From positions 105,040 to 169,039 of the forward strand of contig NZ_WWEM01000040.1 in the NCBI RefSeq assembly GCF_019308285.1: 64,000 nt of DNA, in the 5' to 3' direction. The notes beneath the pieces are model-generated. The model made no database searches. It was not told the DNA's origin and saw only the letters and a list, made by a program, of their open reading frames with translations. This stretch comes from Flavobacterium quisquiliarum. Its GTDB lineage: Bacteria > Bacteroidota > Bacteroidia > Flavobacteriales > Flavobacteriaceae. A program made the translations under genes and the position numbers. Positions 17,347 to 24,591 of the stretch are shown here, in pieces (within the stretch, counting starts at the first letter, position 1; each line of letters starts with the position of its first letter).

Positions 17347-18297
17347 ATGGGACAAGACCACGGACACAGCCACTCGCATACTGCGAATAAAAAGACCCTG
17401 ACCATTAGCTTGGTAATCATCACTACATATATGGTAGTGGAGGTAGTGGGAGGTTTTCTGACAAACAGCCTTGCCTTATTAGCCGATGCCGGACATATGT
17501 TGAGTGATGCAATATCGCTTTTCATTGCGCTGATGGCCTTTAAGTTCAGCAGTAAAATAGCCGATTACAGTAAGACCTACGGCTATAAGCGCTTTGAAAT
17601 ACTTGCAGCAGTTATCAACGGTGCAACACTTATCCTGATTTCAGTTTATATCATTTACGAGGCGATAGAACGCTTTCAGAGCCCACCGGAAATTCAATCA
17701 GGAGGTATGCTCATTGTAGCAATTGTAGGCTTATTGGTTAATGTGCTTGTAGCCTGGATAATGATGCGTGGTGCTGACGTAAAGGAAAACCTCAATATGC
17801 GTGGAGCCTACCTGCACGTCATCAGTGATATGCTCGGTTCGGTTGGTGCAATTATCGCAGCGTTGCTCATTATGTTTTTCGGTTGGGGGTGGGCAGACCC
17901 GTTGGCAAGCGTTATTGTTTCGATACTGGTATTGAGAAGTGGGTATTTAGTTACTAAATCATCGGTACACGTATTGATGGAAGGCACACCCGAAAATGTT
18001 GAAGTGGATAAGGTCAATGAAAAAATCCTTAAAACCGATGGTATTAAAAGTATTCACGACCTGCATATTTGGACAATTACAAGTGGATTGAATGCACTTA
18101 CGTGCCACGCCGTTGTAAATGAAAAAATGACTATCGAAGAAAGTGAAATATTACTTCGTAAAGTAGAACACGAATTAGAGCATATGAATATCCATCACGT
18201 TACCATCCAGTTGGAAACACCAGCACATCTACACGATAATTCGGTGCTATGTATTGTAAAGGCTGAACCGTCAGCACACGACCATCATAATCATTAA
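17347..18297 (+). CDS. Cation diffusion facilitator (CzcD-like metal exporter)
   Basis: A 316-residue CDF transporter that exports Zn2+/Co2+/Cd2+ in exchange for protons. The N-terminus is a His-rich sensor-like stretch (GQDHGHSHSH). Six membrane helices follow, with the site-A motifs NSLALLADAGHMLSD (helix 2) and HVISDMLGS (helix 5); both HxxxD pairs are intact. The cytosolic C-terminal domain contains IHDLHIWTITSG and a His-rich tail. Length and motifs are typical of CzcD. It lies 88 bp downstream of copA behind a weak copy of the shared promoter, and the next lipoprotein gene follows after 48 bp. Confidence 0.9.
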   Translation: MGQDHGHSHSHTANKKTLTISLVIITTYMVVEVVGGFLTNSLALLADAGHMLSDAISLFIALMAFKFSSKIADYSKTYGYKRFEILAAVINGATLILISVYIIYEAIERFQSPPEIQSGGMLIVAIVGLLVNVLVAWIMMRGADVKENLNMRGAYLHVISDMLGSVGAIIAALLIMFFGWGWADPLASVIVSILVLRSGYLVTKSSVHVLMEGTPENVEVDKVNEKILKTDGIKSIHDLHIWTITSGLNALTCHAVVNEKMTIEESEILLRKVEHELEHMNIHHVTIQLETPAHLHDNSVLCIVKAEPSAHDHHNH

Positions 18298-18345
18298 TCT
18301 TACTGGAATAAAATCAAGTTTTTAATCTCTAAAAAATAAATAGAA

Positions 18346-18735
18346 ATGAAAGTGAACAAATTATTGATAGGCGTATTTGCCTCCTTAGCGATTTTCTTAG
18401 CATCTTGCGGGGGCGATACCAAAACAGCAAAAGACGGACACGCACACACCGAGGGCGACGGGCACGACCACGCTACGGAACAGGTGGTTGAAAAACCCGC
18501 CGAAAAAATTACAGCAAAAGACAGGAACGAAAAAGGCGAGCTGATTGATGCCCACGGACATTTGATTACAGGCTGTCCCGGTCATAAAGAAATGATAGGT
18601 TCAGAGGGTGATATGTGTCCGAAATGTGAGTATATGACTATGATACCTATCACTTGGGATATTACCGGGGTTGATACCGTAAGGGTAACAACATTGTCTG
18701 ATTACAATCCTCCTGCCGACAAACTGAAAAAATAA
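18346..18735 (+). CDS. Small metal-binding lipoprotein with heavy-metal-binding (HMBD-like) motif
   Basis: A 129-residue predicted lipoprotein whose signal peptide ends in the lipobox FLASC (Cys21). A His/Asp-rich stretch (DGHAHTEGDGHDHA) follows. Near residues 80-100 is a CPGHKEM...MCPKCEYM motif that resembles the YHS-like heavy-metal-binding domain of CusB-type proteins. It is probably anchored to the periplasmic or outer-membrane face and could buffer metal. It is the third gene after copA and probably cotranscribed with the CDF gene. A G-U-tolerant hairpin terminator follows at 18765. Confidence 0.75.
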   Translation: MKVNKLLIGVFASLAIFLASCGGDTKTAKDGHAHTEGDGHDHATEQVVEKPAEKITAKDRNEKGELIDAHGHLITGCPGHKEMIGSEGDMCPKCEYMTMIPITWDITGVDTVRVTTLSDYNPPADKLKK

Positions 18736-18764
18736 TGTAGAACTTAGCTTTATTGCGTTTGCTA

Positions 18765-18803
18765 AAACGGCGGTTCCTTAATTGGGACTGTCGTTTTTTT
18801 TAT
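18765..18803 (+). terminator. Terminator after the CDF-lipoprotein unit
   Basis: AAACGGCGGTTCC (18765-18777) pairs, with wobbles, with GGGACTGTCGTTT (18784-18796). A long T run follows. Confidence 0.65.
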
Positions 18804-18873
18804 TCTAATTCTTTACAGAAATAATATTAGGTAGGTTTTATTTATATAGCCTTATATTACGAAATATCAAATC

Positions 18874-18938
18874 AGTAAATCTTACAATTCAAACAAGGAA
18901 TTTTACAAAGCATTTCTTTTGCAAGGGACTGATATTTG
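18874..18938 (+). promoter_or_regulatory. Shared metal-regulon promoter, copy at the Csp-like gene
   Basis: AGTAAA at 18874, half-sites TTACAA at 18882 and TTACAA at 18903 (21 bp apart), and -7 element GATATTTG at 18931 (28 bp). The start codon is at 18986. Confidence 0.7.
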
Positions 18939-18985
18939 TTAGAAACAGTATAAAATCTATTTCTTAATTTTTTAAATTTTATATT

Positions 18986-19324
18986 ATGATACAAACAAAA
19001 TTTCAATCGTGTATCGAGGCTTGCCTGAAGTGCGTAGCTATCTGTAACCAATGTGCCATTGCTTGTTTAAATGAAGATGATGTTGCACACGTAAAGAAAT
19101 GTATCCAGTTAGACCTGGAATGTGCAGCTATTTGCCAAGCGGCAGCAAACGTATTAAGTCTTGATGGTAAATTTAGCAAAGAGATTTGCAAACTATGTGC
19201 TGACATTTGCAACGCTTGTGCTGAAGAGTGTGAGAAACACGCTGCAATGGGTATGGAGCATTGTAAAGAATGTGCAGAAGCGTGCAGAGCTTGTGCAAAG
19301 GCTTGTGAGGAAATGGCAGCGTAA
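18986..19324 (+). CDS. Four-helix-bundle copper-storage protein (Csp-like, DUF326)
   Basis: A 112-residue protein with 19 cysteines, nearly all in CxxxC or CxxC spacing on predicted amphipathic helices, for example CLKCVAICNQCAIAC and CKECAEACRACAKAC. This is the pattern of Csp1/Csp3, in which Cys residues lining a four-helix bundle store many Cu(I) ions. No signal peptide is visible, so it is probably cytosolic like Csp3. It is monocistronic, with a shared-regulon promoter upstream and a hairpin downstream. The family call is confident; metal capacity is inferred. Confidence 0.88.
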   Translation: MIQTKFQSCIEACLKCVAICNQCAIACLNEDDVAHVKKCIQLDLECAAICQAAANVLSLDGKFSKEICKLCADICNACAEECEKHAAMGMEHCKECAEACRACAKACEEMAA

Positions 19325-19352
19325 TACTGGCATTTTTTTTTGTTTAAAATTT

Positions 19353-19378
19353 AGAGGGTTATTGCAGCCCTCTTTTTT
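19353..19378 (+). terminator. Terminator of the Csp-like gene
   Basis: AGAGGG and CCCTCT form a short stem around a ~9-nt loop, followed by six T residues. Confidence 0.6.
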
Positions 19379-19393
19379 GTGCCCTGTCCAATC

Positions 19394-19458
19394 AGTAAAT
19401 ATCACAAATCAAACAGGGAAAAGCGTAATGAGGAAGTGACCTTATGTACTGAAATTTG
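19394..19458 (+). promoter_or_regulatory. Shared metal-regulon promoter, copy at the azurin-like gene
   Basis: AGTAAA at 19394 and half-site 1 TCACAA at 19402. Half-site 2 is degenerate (GCGTAA at 19423). -7 element GAAATTTG is at 19451, and the 21- and 28-bp spacings are kept. Confidence 0.65.
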
Positions 19459-19493
19459 CACTATCAGATAACAAAATAAAATCTCAAATAGAA

Positions 19494-20003
19494 ATGAAAA
19501 AGTTAGTGTTAGCATTGTCGGTAATCGCATTTACTGCCTGTAACAACAATCAGCAAAAAGACAAGACCACACAGGAGAGCAATCAGCCTGTAATAGAAGA
19601 AACAGTTGCCCCCGCAGAAACAGGGAACGAAAATGTAATTACCATTAGCGGCGGCGATGATATGAAATTCGACAAAACCGAACTGAAAGCCAAAGCAGGC
19701 GAAACCGTAAAGCTCATTTTAAAGCACATCGGAAAAGCACCGATTGAGGCAATGGGGCACAATGTTGTTATACTTGCCCAGGGCACAGACTTCAACACTT
19801 TTGCCAATGCTGCGATAGATGCTAAGGACAACGGCTACATACCTAAAGGAATGGAAAACGCCGTAATCGCAAAAACGGATATGATTGGCGGTGGGCAAAC
19901 CACAGAAATTACCTTTACGGCTCCGGCAAAAGGCTCGTATGATTTCCTGTGCTCGTTTCCCGGTCATTACATCTATATGAAAGGTAAATTAATCGTGGAA
20001 TAA
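19494..20003 (+). CDS. Azurin-like blue copper lipoprotein
   Basis: A 169-residue lipoprotein with lipobox FTAC (Cys16) and a Gln/Glu/Thr-rich linker. A cupredoxin domain from about residue 46 follows. The type 1 copper ligands are all present: His89 in MGHNVV, Cys153, His158 and Met162, with the azurin-like C-x4-H-x3-M spacing. It is a periplasmic or surface electron carrier, or a copper buffer. It sits alone behind a copy of the shared promoter, between the Csp-like and HMA genes. Assignment to azurin rather than another cupredoxin rests on the MxxDMIGGG and SFPGHYIYMKG stretches. Confidence 0.9.
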   Translation: MKKLVLALSVIAFTACNNNQQKDKTTQESNQPVIEETVAPAETGNENVITISGGDDMKFDKTELKAKAGETVKLILKHIGKAPIEAMGHNVVILAQGTDFNTFANAAIDAKDNGYIPKGMENAVIAKTDMIGGGQTTEITFTAPAKGSYDFLCSFPGHYIYMKGKLIVE

Positions 20004-20021
20004 CACGGCGATTTCAAAATC

Positions 20022-20086
20022 AGTAAAAATCACAAATCTTACAGGGAATACCATAATAGTAACACCTCGTTTAATACGGAAATTTG
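20022..20086 (+). promoter_or_regulatory. Shared metal-regulon promoter, copy at the free HMA gene
   Basis: AGTAAA at 20022, half-sites TCACAA at 20030 and CCATAA at 20051, and -7 element GAAATTTG at 20079. The start codon is at 20111. Confidence 0.75.
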
Positions 20087-20110
20087 TATCACAATAAAAA
20101 ATAAGTTCAA

Positions 20111-20356
20111 ATGAAAAATGTAGAATTAAGCATACCAGATATGCAAAGTGCACACTGCCAGTCGAGAGTAAACGGAGCAATCAAAGACATTGACGGCATT
20201 AAAGTAGAAAAACTGGAAGCAGGAAAATTATCTGTTTCAGTTGAAAACGACGAAGTGAAAGAAGAGTTGGTTGAGGCGATTGAAAAAGCAGGCTACAAAG
20301 TTGGCGGCGACGACAGCGGAAAGGCTTCAAGTTGTTCAACAGGATGCTGCGGATAA
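20111..20356 (+). CDS. Free HMA-domain protein with SxHC site and Cys-rich tail
   Basis: An 81-residue HMA (CopZ-like) fold. The usual MxCxxC loop reads DMQSAHC, so the first Cys is replaced by Ser and a His precedes the retained Cys16. The C-terminus adds a CSTGCC cluster (Cys75, Cys79, Cys80) that could supply extra ligands. The same S-x-H-C substitution occurs in the first HMA domain of the CopA at 14847. It is followed by a 138-residue AraC-type regulator that lacks an HMA domain, which reproduces in two genes the domain pair fused elsewhere in this window. A copper chaperone or sensor-partner role is inferred. Confidence 0.8.
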   Translation: MKNVELSIPDMQSAHCQSRVNGAIKDIDGIKVEKLEAGKLSVSVENDEVKEELVEAIEKAGYKVGGDDSGKASSCSTGCCG

Positions 20357-20461
20357 GTTTTGGACAGTCCCGGAGCAAGCACACCAGTACTTCTCCGGTA
20401 TTTTTTACCAAAGCTACCCAGCGTATGAAACAGTTAAATCTCGTTCCATAAATAAAAAGCA

Positions 20462-20878
20462 ATGTTACAGAAACAAAATTCAGGCGACTGTTCGGAGATA
20501 ATGACGAAAGTTTGCAATGTAGCAGACCGGATTATACAGAACAGGTTGGACACAGGTAAATCTGCACCGTTTGCCGTACAGCTTACAAACGAATTGAAAG
20601 CAGATTATCACCAGTTGAACAATCTGTTCCTTGTTAAATATGATATGAGCCTTGAAATTATCTATATCAGGCGCATTATCGAAAAGGTAAAAGAGTTACT
20701 GGTGTACACCGAGCAATCGCTGTCACAAATCGCAAAGGCGTTAGGCTATCAAAAGCCGACGGAACTGTCCGAGCAATTAATGACCTATACGGGATTAACG
20801 TCTGCCCATTTTAAGCAGATACGAAAAAACAAGCTCGAAATCATCAGAAGACAACAGGAAAAGCAAAACGAACTATAA
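20462..20878 (+). CDS. AraC-type regulator without HMA domain
   Basis: A 138-residue protein with a helical N-terminal part and then a single AraC HTH domain (IEKVKELLVYTEQSLSQIAKALGY, then GLTSAHFKQIRKNK). It is clearly homologous to the C-terminal two-thirds of the two HMA-AraC fusions at 14193 and 23762, but it lacks the CNRC-bearing N-terminus. The free HMA gene ends 105 bp upstream, so sensor and DNA-binding parts may act as separate subunits. It is probably expressed from the promoter at 20022. Its TCACAA-type target is inferred by family resemblance. Confidence 0.8.
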   Translation: MLQKQNSGDCSEIMTKVCNVADRIIQNRLDTGKSAPFAVQLTNELKADYHQLNNLFLVKYDMSLEIIYIRRIIEKVKELLVYTEQSLSQIAKALGYQKPTELSEQLMTYTGLTSAHFKQIRKNKLEIIRRQQEKQNEL

Positions 20879-20986
20879 TTATCAGAACAGCAAACTTTTA
20901 AATAGAAGTCTTTATGAAACCTCGCTTTGTGTACAGGAGCAGAGGTTTTCTTTTTATCAGCAATGCAAGACATTAAAAACCGAGGG

Positions 20987-22057
20987 ATGAAGAAATACAC
21001 GTGGCGAACACATAAAATTATAAAGGAAACCGAAGATACCATTACCCTATACTTTGACACGGAGCAGCAGGCGTTTACCTACCTGCCCGGTCAGTACCTC
21101 AACATCAGGCTTACCGTAAACGGCGAACTGCTCATACGTTCGTATTCGTTCAGTTCTGTGCCGTCTGACGAATTTCCCGCCATTACTATTAAAAGGGTTA
21201 CAGGTGGAAAGATGAGCAATTACATCTTAAATAATGCAGACAACATCGAAGCCTGGGAAATAGAAGCCCCATTTGGCAGCTTTGTTTTAGAAAAACCGAT
21301 AGCCGAGCAATCCCAAATTGTTTTACTGGCAGGCGGTAGCGGTATTTCCCCGTTATACGCAATGCTGAAAAGCGTTGAAAACAGCAATCGGATACCCTTA
21401 CTGGTGTACAGCAATAAAACACCGGAAGAAACCATATTTTGGAATGAACTGGAAGCGATGCAGGCAGCGCAAGAATTGAATATTTGTTATTCCTTTACTG
21501 CACCTGATTTTATTTCCACCAAACTCAACCACGTTGCAGGCAGGTTCAATCTGCTTGTTTTACGTTCGGTCATTAAAAGACTGGTTGGCGATGTTGCTGC
21601 AGCCCATTATTACATCTGCGGACCCAACGGGCTGATGGATTTGTACCAGGATGCCTTAACGGGCTTGTACATTCCCGAAGACCATATCCATTTGGAATAC
21701 TTCGACCCGGTTCCGGGGAATGCGGGCGATTTGGAAACGGACGGTACTGTTAAAGATGTGATTGTAAACTATTACGAGGACTACTACGAGAACGAGGAAA
21801 AGCAAACGTATGAATGCACATCGCTCATTGAGGTACAGCCGAAGCAGTCGCTTCTGGATGCGATGAAAGAGCACCATATCAAAGTGGCGAGTTCCTGTAA
21901 GAATGGAACCTGCGGGGCTTGTTGGGCAGTAAAAACCGATGGCGAAGTTCGGATGCTCCATAACGGGGCACTGACAGAACAGGATATCGCAGAGGGAATA
22001 ATTTTGCTTTGCCAAAGCTACCCGATGAATGCCGATGTTTGTGTGACGGTGCAGTAA
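20987..22057 (+). CDS. FAD/[2Fe-2S] ferredoxin-NAD(P)H-type reductase
   Basis: A protein of about 356 residues with an N-terminal FAD-binding barrel (LIRSYSFSS is the RxYS flavin motif), a NAD-binding domain (LLAGGSGISPLYAML) and a C-terminal plant-type ferredoxin domain. The cluster ligands are in SSCKNGTCGACW near 303-311 and LLCQSYP near 341. This is the PaaE/HmpX type of electron-transfer module that passes electrons from NAD(P)H to a partner. The frame opens at 20927; I chose MKKYTW at 20987 (MQDIKN at 20963 is an alternative). It follows the AraC gene in the copper cluster. The partner is unknown; reduction of a cupredoxin or metal centre is speculative. Confidence 0.85.
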   Translation: MKKYTWRTHKIIKETEDTITLYFDTEQQAFTYLPGQYLNIRLTVNGELLIRSYSFSSVPSDEFPAITIKRVTGGKMSNYILNNADNIEAWEIEAPFGSFVLEKPIAEQSQIVLLAGGSGISPLYAMLKSVENSNRIPLLVYSNKTPEETIFWNELEAMQAAQELNICYSFTAPDFISTKLNHVAGRFNLLVLRSVIKRLVGDVAAAHYYICGPNGLMDLYQDALTGLYIPEDHIHLEYFDPVPGNAGDLETDGTVKDVIVNYYEDYYENEEKQTYECTSLIEVQPKQSLLDAMKEHHIKVASSCKNGTCGACWAVKTDGEVRMLHNGALTEQDIAEGIILLCQSYPMNADVCVTVQ

Positions 22058-22077
22058 ATACCGGGTATAGAAAAAAG

Positions 22078-22107
22078 GCAAAATATCAGTTTCAGCTATT
22101 ATTTTGC
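22078..22107. terminator. Hairpin between convergent reductase and DapB-like genes
   Basis: GCAAAATA (22078-22085) pairs with TATTTTGC (22100-22107). A T-rich stretch follows before the end of the minus-strand gene. Confidence 0.55.
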
Positions 22108-22118
22108 ACTTTGTTTTT

Positions 22119-22919
22119 TTAGAAATCCATTACCGCATCAAGACCCCTTTTCAACCCTTTGAACGTGCTTACTTTTTCGATGGCAAGGATTGCGCCCTTT
22201 ACATAAGGTTCGGCACTGTTTCCCGCATCGTGCCTTAAAATCAGCTTTTCGTCCGGCATTCCAAAGATGGCTTCAATACCCAACACGTGACCCGGAAGCC
22301 TTACAGCGTGCACCTGTACGCCCTCAATATCTGCACCCCTTGTTTCTTTGCTGCCAATGGTGTCCTTAACGGGAACCGTAATATTCGATTGCTGTATGCC
22401 CGACAAACGATGCGCCAGTTCCGCTACCGAGCCGCTCGGCGCATCCACTTTGTTTTGGCTTGCGTAGTCTATGAGTTCATAATTGGGAATATACTGCGCA
22501 GCAATAGAAGCGAACTTGAATAGCAGGACGGCTGTAATGGCAAAGTTGCCTGCGGCAAGTACTGAAGTGTTATTATCGTTGGCTGCCTTTTCTATTTCGG
22601 TATAATCTTCATTAGTAAGTCCCGAAGTACCCACCACAACTTTTTTTCCTTTATTTAAGGCTGACAGGATATTCTTTTTGGCAATATCTGGTTTGGTAAA
22701 TTCGACAAGTACATCAAAATCCACTTGCTCCAGTGCCTCTTCTATGGTTCCGAACAATGGGATTTCATCATTTCCGAAATCCAGGATTTCGGCTAAATTC
22801 TCTTGTTTATTGAAGCGTGACAAGCCGCCTGCCAGTTGCATTCCTTTTTCGTTATAAACACCTTTTGCGATTGCCGAGCCTGCCCACCCGGTGGCTCCGG
22901 CTATAAACACTTTTATCAT
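22119..22919 (-). CDS. Divergent DapB-like dihydrodipicolinate reductase family protein
   Basis: A 266-residue protein with an N-terminal Rossmann motif (FIAGATGWAGSAIAKG) and the family landmark KVDAPSGS near residue 156. In authentic DapB this landmark is preceded by two histidines (EAHHRHK in E. coli), the first of which is catalytic. Here the segment is DYASQNK, so both histidines are missing while the lysine and the DAPSG substrate loop remain. It may use another substrate or be a specialised relative, and lysine/diaminopimelate synthesis should not be assumed. It is on the opposite strand from the surrounding copper genes and followed in its operon by nothing; the hypothetical gene lies 11 bp upstream. 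Confidence 0.7.
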   Translation of the reverse strand: MIKVFIAGATGWAGSAIAKGVYNEKGMQLAGGLSRFNKQENLAEILDFGNDEIPLFGTIEEALEQVDFDVLVEFTKPDIAKKNILSALNKGKKVVVGTSGLTNEDYTEIEKAANDNNTSVLAAGNFAITAVLLFKFASIAAQYIPNYELIDYASQNKVDAPSGSVAELAHRLSGIQQSNITVPVKDTIGSKETRGADIEGVQVHAVRLPGHVLGIEAIFGMPDEKLILRHDAGNSAEPYVKGAILAIEKVSTFKGLKRGLDAVMDF

Positions 22920-22930
22920 ACTTTAAAATC

Positions 22931-23242
22931 TTAATCGTTTTTTAGTGCCAGTTTGCGGAGCATTGCCGTACTCATACTATCGGTATAAGCACCATAAGCC
23001 GTAACCAAAATTCCTTTTAAACCGTCTTTCGAGGCAATGCCATACACCGTAGCCTCATCGCTTGGGTTGCTTTCGCCCTCATAGCGATAGACCTGCTCAA
23101 TCTCAAAATCATCAATGGTATATTTGTTATCGCCGCAGATTAAACAGTTCTCTTCGAGATTGAAATCCACGTTATACCCCTCGTTGCGTAGGTTCTGTAT
23201 TGCTACCAAAACCGTAGCGTATTTGTACGTTACATTTGTCAT
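22931..23242 (-). CDS. Conserved hypothetical protein
   Basis: A 103-residue soluble protein with no signal peptide or membrane segment. It begins with a helix (ATVLVAIQNLRNEGY), then a CLICGD segment and a C-terminal GILVTAYGAYTD stretch. I recall similar small Bacteroidetes proteins labelled, probably wrongly, as phosphoribosylpyrophosphate synthetase; no PRPP-binding motif is visible here. It is 11 bp upstream of the DapB-like gene and likely cotranscribed with it. Confidence 0.6.
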   Translation of the reverse strand: MTNVTYKYATVLVAIQNLRNEGYNVDFNLEENCLICGDNKYTIDDFEIEQVYRYEGESNPSDEATVYGIASKDGLKGILVTAYGAYTDSMSTAMLRKLALKND

Positions 23243-23287
23243 AGTAATAGTATTTTAAATTGCTGCTTACCGCTCCCGACTGTCCTG

Positions 23288-23554
23288 TCAGAAATCTTCT
23301 TTCAGCAGGTCTTTGAGCTTCCGGTGCTGTATGCACAGTTCGGCATACATTGTTTTCAGCCTGCTGTTTTCTTCGTTTAAATTTACCAATTCTACAAGAA
23401 TATCCATCCCTAAATCCTTGTATTTGTGTTTCAGTTCAAAAATGTTCGTGCCGTAAACGCCGTATTTCTCGAAAAGTTCCAGTCCGCTTTTACCTGCGTT
23501 GTAATCTTTCAGCACCTTTAAAACCTGATGTTCGTTGCTCTTTTTGTTCTTCAT
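23288..23554 (-). CDS. Orphan IS3-family OrfA-like protein
   Basis: An 88-residue protein resembling OrfA of IS3-family (IS407-like) transposases. It has an HTH (HQVLKVLKDYNAGKSGLELFEKYGV..IFELKHKY) followed by a leucine-zipper-like coiled coil (LVELVNLNEENSRLKTMYAELC...LKDLL). Its length is normal for OrfA, but no OrfB with a DDE domain follows; the next genes are the hypothetical and DapB-like genes. It is either a remnant or a domesticated DNA-binding protein. Confidence 0.65.
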   Translation of the reverse strand: MKNKKSNEHQVLKVLKDYNAGKSGLELFEKYGVYGTNIFELKHKYKDLGMDILVELVNLNEENSRLKTMYAELCIQHRKLKDLLKEDF

Positions 23555-23660
23555 TTTTATACGGATGTTGTCTATTACAAAATTCCGTAAGATGGTCGGA
23601 AGTAGCTATGTACTTTTCCTTATTTAGTTTATGATATTTAATGTTACTGCACCGATTTTC

Positions 23661-23725
23661 ATAAAATTTCACAAAACAAAGCCGGAATATCATAATAGTT
23701 TGTCGGGGGCAAATGCAGAATTTTG
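23661..23725 (+). promoter_or_regulatory. Shared metal-regulon promoter, copy at the second HMA-AraC gene
   Basis: ATAAAA at 23661 replaces AGTAAA. Half-sites are TCACAA at 23669 and TCATAA at 23690, and -7 element GAATTTTG is at 23718. The start codon is at 23762. The regulator gene itself carries the operator, which suggests autoregulation. Confidence 0.7.
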
Positions 23726-23761
23726 ACCATTGAATAAAGGAACTTATACATTTTAGAAGAT

Positions 23762-24352
23762 ATGACACTATTAATAAAAGGAATGGTGTGCAATAGATGT
23801 ACCTATGTTCTTGAACAGGAATTGACAGCTTTGGGTTTTGAGGTTTTGGATATAAAACTGGGGCAAGCCATCATAAAGGATACGACAGACTTTTCGCAGA
23901 AGTTGGGAGTAATCAAAACGATGCTGAAAGGCATCGGCTTGGAACTGATGTATGACAAAAACCAAAAGACAATAAACAGGATAAAAGAGTTGGTGGAGAA
24001 AGGTATCACGTTGCAACTGCAAAGCGGCACACCTACCAAATTCACAACCTTAATCAGTGGCAAGCTGCACAAGAACTACGATACATTGAGTGCCTTATTC
24101 TCTTCAGTGGAGGGAATTACACTCGAAAAGTACATCATTCGTCGGAAGATTGAAAAGGTAAAAGACCTTTTGGTACATACCGAAATGTCGCTGACCGAGA
24201 TTGCCCACGTACTGGGGTACAGCAGTCAGGCATACCTTTCCAACCAGTTGAAAAAACACACGGGCTTTACATCAAGCTATTTCAAGCAGGTAAAGCAGGA
24301 ACACGGGGAAGCCGTTACTATGCAGATGGACGAAGCGCAACCCCCGCATTAA
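23762..24352 (+). CDS. HMA-AraC fusion: putative metal-sensing transcriptional regulator
   Basis: A 196-residue paralogue of the protein at 14193. The N-terminal HMA-like domain has KGMVCNRC (Cys10, Cys13), a linker follows, and residues ~108-185 form an AraC HTH (IEKVKDLLVHTEMSLTEIAHVLGYSSQAYLSNQLKKHTGFTSSYFKQVK). The gene lies directly upstream of the RND efflux operon and has the shared operator in its own promoter. The C-terminal tail MQMDEAQPPH is Met/His-containing. Metal-dependent activation of the operon and of the wider regulon is inferred. Confidence 0.85.
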   Translation: MTLLIKGMVCNRCTYVLEQELTALGFEVLDIKLGQAIIKDTTDFSQKLGVIKTMLKGIGLELMYDKNQKTINRIKELVEKGITLQLQSGTPTKFTTLISGKLHKNYDTLSALFSSVEGITLEKYIIRRKIEKVKDLLVHTEMSLTEIAHVLGYSSQAYLSNQLKKHTGFTSSYFKQVKQEHGEAVTMQMDEAQPPH

Positions 24353-24464
24353 GGGTTTTCCAATCCATCCCCCAAGCATTTTGCTATTTTTTTAATGCAG
24401 GCATCGGAGCTACTGAAACATCAGTAGCTCTGTTTGTTTCAGGCAGATACCACCAAATCAAAAA

Positions 24465-24529
24465 AGTAAATTTCACAACTTTTACCCGTCATTTCGTATA
24501 GCTGCACCTTAGCTGTAACCCGACCTTTG
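24465..24529 (+). promoter_or_regulatory. Shared metal-regulon promoter, copy at the RND operon
   Basis: AGTAAA at 24465, half-site 1 TCACAA at 24473, degenerate half-site 2 TCGTAT at 24494, and -7 element GACCTTTG at 24522. The start codon is at 24592. Confidence 0.65.
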
Positions 24530-24591
24530 CCCCTGTATTTAAAATTTTCAAAGTTTAACTAAACAAAGAAGCGTAACAAAATAAATGTAAG

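Noticed and set aside
22119..22919. Annotation as lysine-pathway dapB
   Set aside because: The catalytic histidine pair is absent and no other lysine or diaminopimelate gene is nearby.
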